64,000 nt of DNA. Origin: Priestia filamentosa. GTDB taxonomy: Bacteria > Bacillota > Bacilli > Bacillales > Bacillaceae_H. The notes beneath the pieces were generated by a model. That model did not search any database. It had not been told where the DNA came from and saw only the letters and a list, made by a program, of their open reading frames with translations. The number at the start of each line of letters is the position of its first letter. Positions within the stretch are counted from its first letter, which is position 1. This document shows positions 63,919-64,000 of the stretch, one piece after another. Both the position numbers and the translations under genes were made by a program. The stretch covers positions 124,001 to 188,000 of the forward strand of contig NZ_FXAJ01000007.1 of NCBI RefSeq assembly GCF_900177535.1, in the 5' to 3' direction.

Positions 63919-64000
63919 TTATTCTTCGAAATATTCCTTATAATAGCCGCCAACTTTTCCTGTGTTGTCAACAACGAAATAAAACTCTTCTGTTTCGTTT
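63919..64000 (-). CDS. C-terminal end of a hypothetical protein (cut by the window edge)
   Basis: Minus-strand frame ending ETEEFYFVVDNTGKVGGYYK then EYFEE and stop at 63919. The codon pattern and stop next to a convergent terminator suggest a real gene whose start lies past 64000. Family not recognised. Confidence 0.45.
   Translation of the reverse strand, partial: NETEEFYFVVDNTGKVGGYYKEYFEE

Overview
The window looks like chromosome from a low-GC Gram-positive endospore former of the Bacillaceae, most likely the Priestia (Bacillus) megaterium group. Reasons: AT-rich intergenic DNA, strong AGGAGG ribosome binding sites with frequent GTG and TTG starts, a gltC/gltAB locus with a GltC box placed as in Bacillus subtilis, a sporulenol-type squalene-hopene cyclase, a Zur-boxed zinc-free S14 paralogue, and small FbpA/FbpB-like and YolD-like proteins. 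This assignment is inference from gene content. No rRNA or tRNA genes, CRISPR array or prophage were seen. The only mobile element is a group II intron at the left edge.

Region by region. 1-2687: group II intron with its reverse transcriptase, sitting just before the ribosome binding site of a YolD-like gene. 2.7-5.9 kb: YolD-like gene, a methyltransferase behind a perfect promoter plus leader terminator, and a secreted protein with four NlpC/P60 repeats of which one is intact. 6.5-22.8 kb: a long block of minus-strand amino-acid catabolism: ald, a YwrO-like reductase, a multi-subunit FAD/2Fe-2S dehydrogenase, an Asp/Glu-racemase-family protein, a DapA-family lyase/deaminase, a D-amino-acid-oxidase-type subunit, an aldehyde dehydrogenase, an AGCS symporter, an omega-aminotransferase, a methylmalonate-semialdehyde dehydrogenase and a PucR-family regulator. 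23-38 kb: accessory genes (LysR, FbpB-like, GNATs, MBL hydrolase with Lrp regulator, MFS exporter, TetR regulator with P450, YwnA/YwnB pair, ABC-2 exporter). 38.3-40.4 kb: an operon joining a cobalamin-binding photosensor-like protein to a STAS protein. 40.6-64 kb: more ordinary chromosome (DinB, LysR, SDR, S14, Bcr-type exporter, ABC-F, TerC, cold shock protein, glutamate synthase, SPFH protein, glutaminase, terpene cyclase).

How the genes may work together. Five minus-strand promoters between 7.7 and 24.8 kb carry the same 18-19 bp element, CATTRGAC...TGT.TAAG as read on the plus strand. In each, a -10-like hexamer follows after exactly 20 bp. They precede ald, the aldehyde dehydrogenase operon, the symporter, the semialdehyde-dehydrogenase/aminotransferase pair and a small YolD-like/FbpB-like pair. 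I infer a regulon, probably run by the PucR-family protein encoded within the cluster. The enzymes fit together: an omega-aminotransferase would turn pyruvate into alanine, Ald would regenerate pyruvate, and the semialdehyde product would become acetyl-CoA. The adjacent D-hydroxyproline-dehydrogenase-like enzyme, DapA-like deaminase and aldehyde dehydrogenase resemble hydroxyproline breakdown, but with an Asp/Glu-racemase-family protein where an epimerase is expected.

The best candidates for an undescribed system are this regulon with its unusual racemase, and the four-gene operon at 38.3-40.4 kb. In that operon a protein with the W-x9-EH cap of adenosylcobalamin photoreceptors has no DNA-binding domain and is translationally coupled to a PAS-like/STAS protein.
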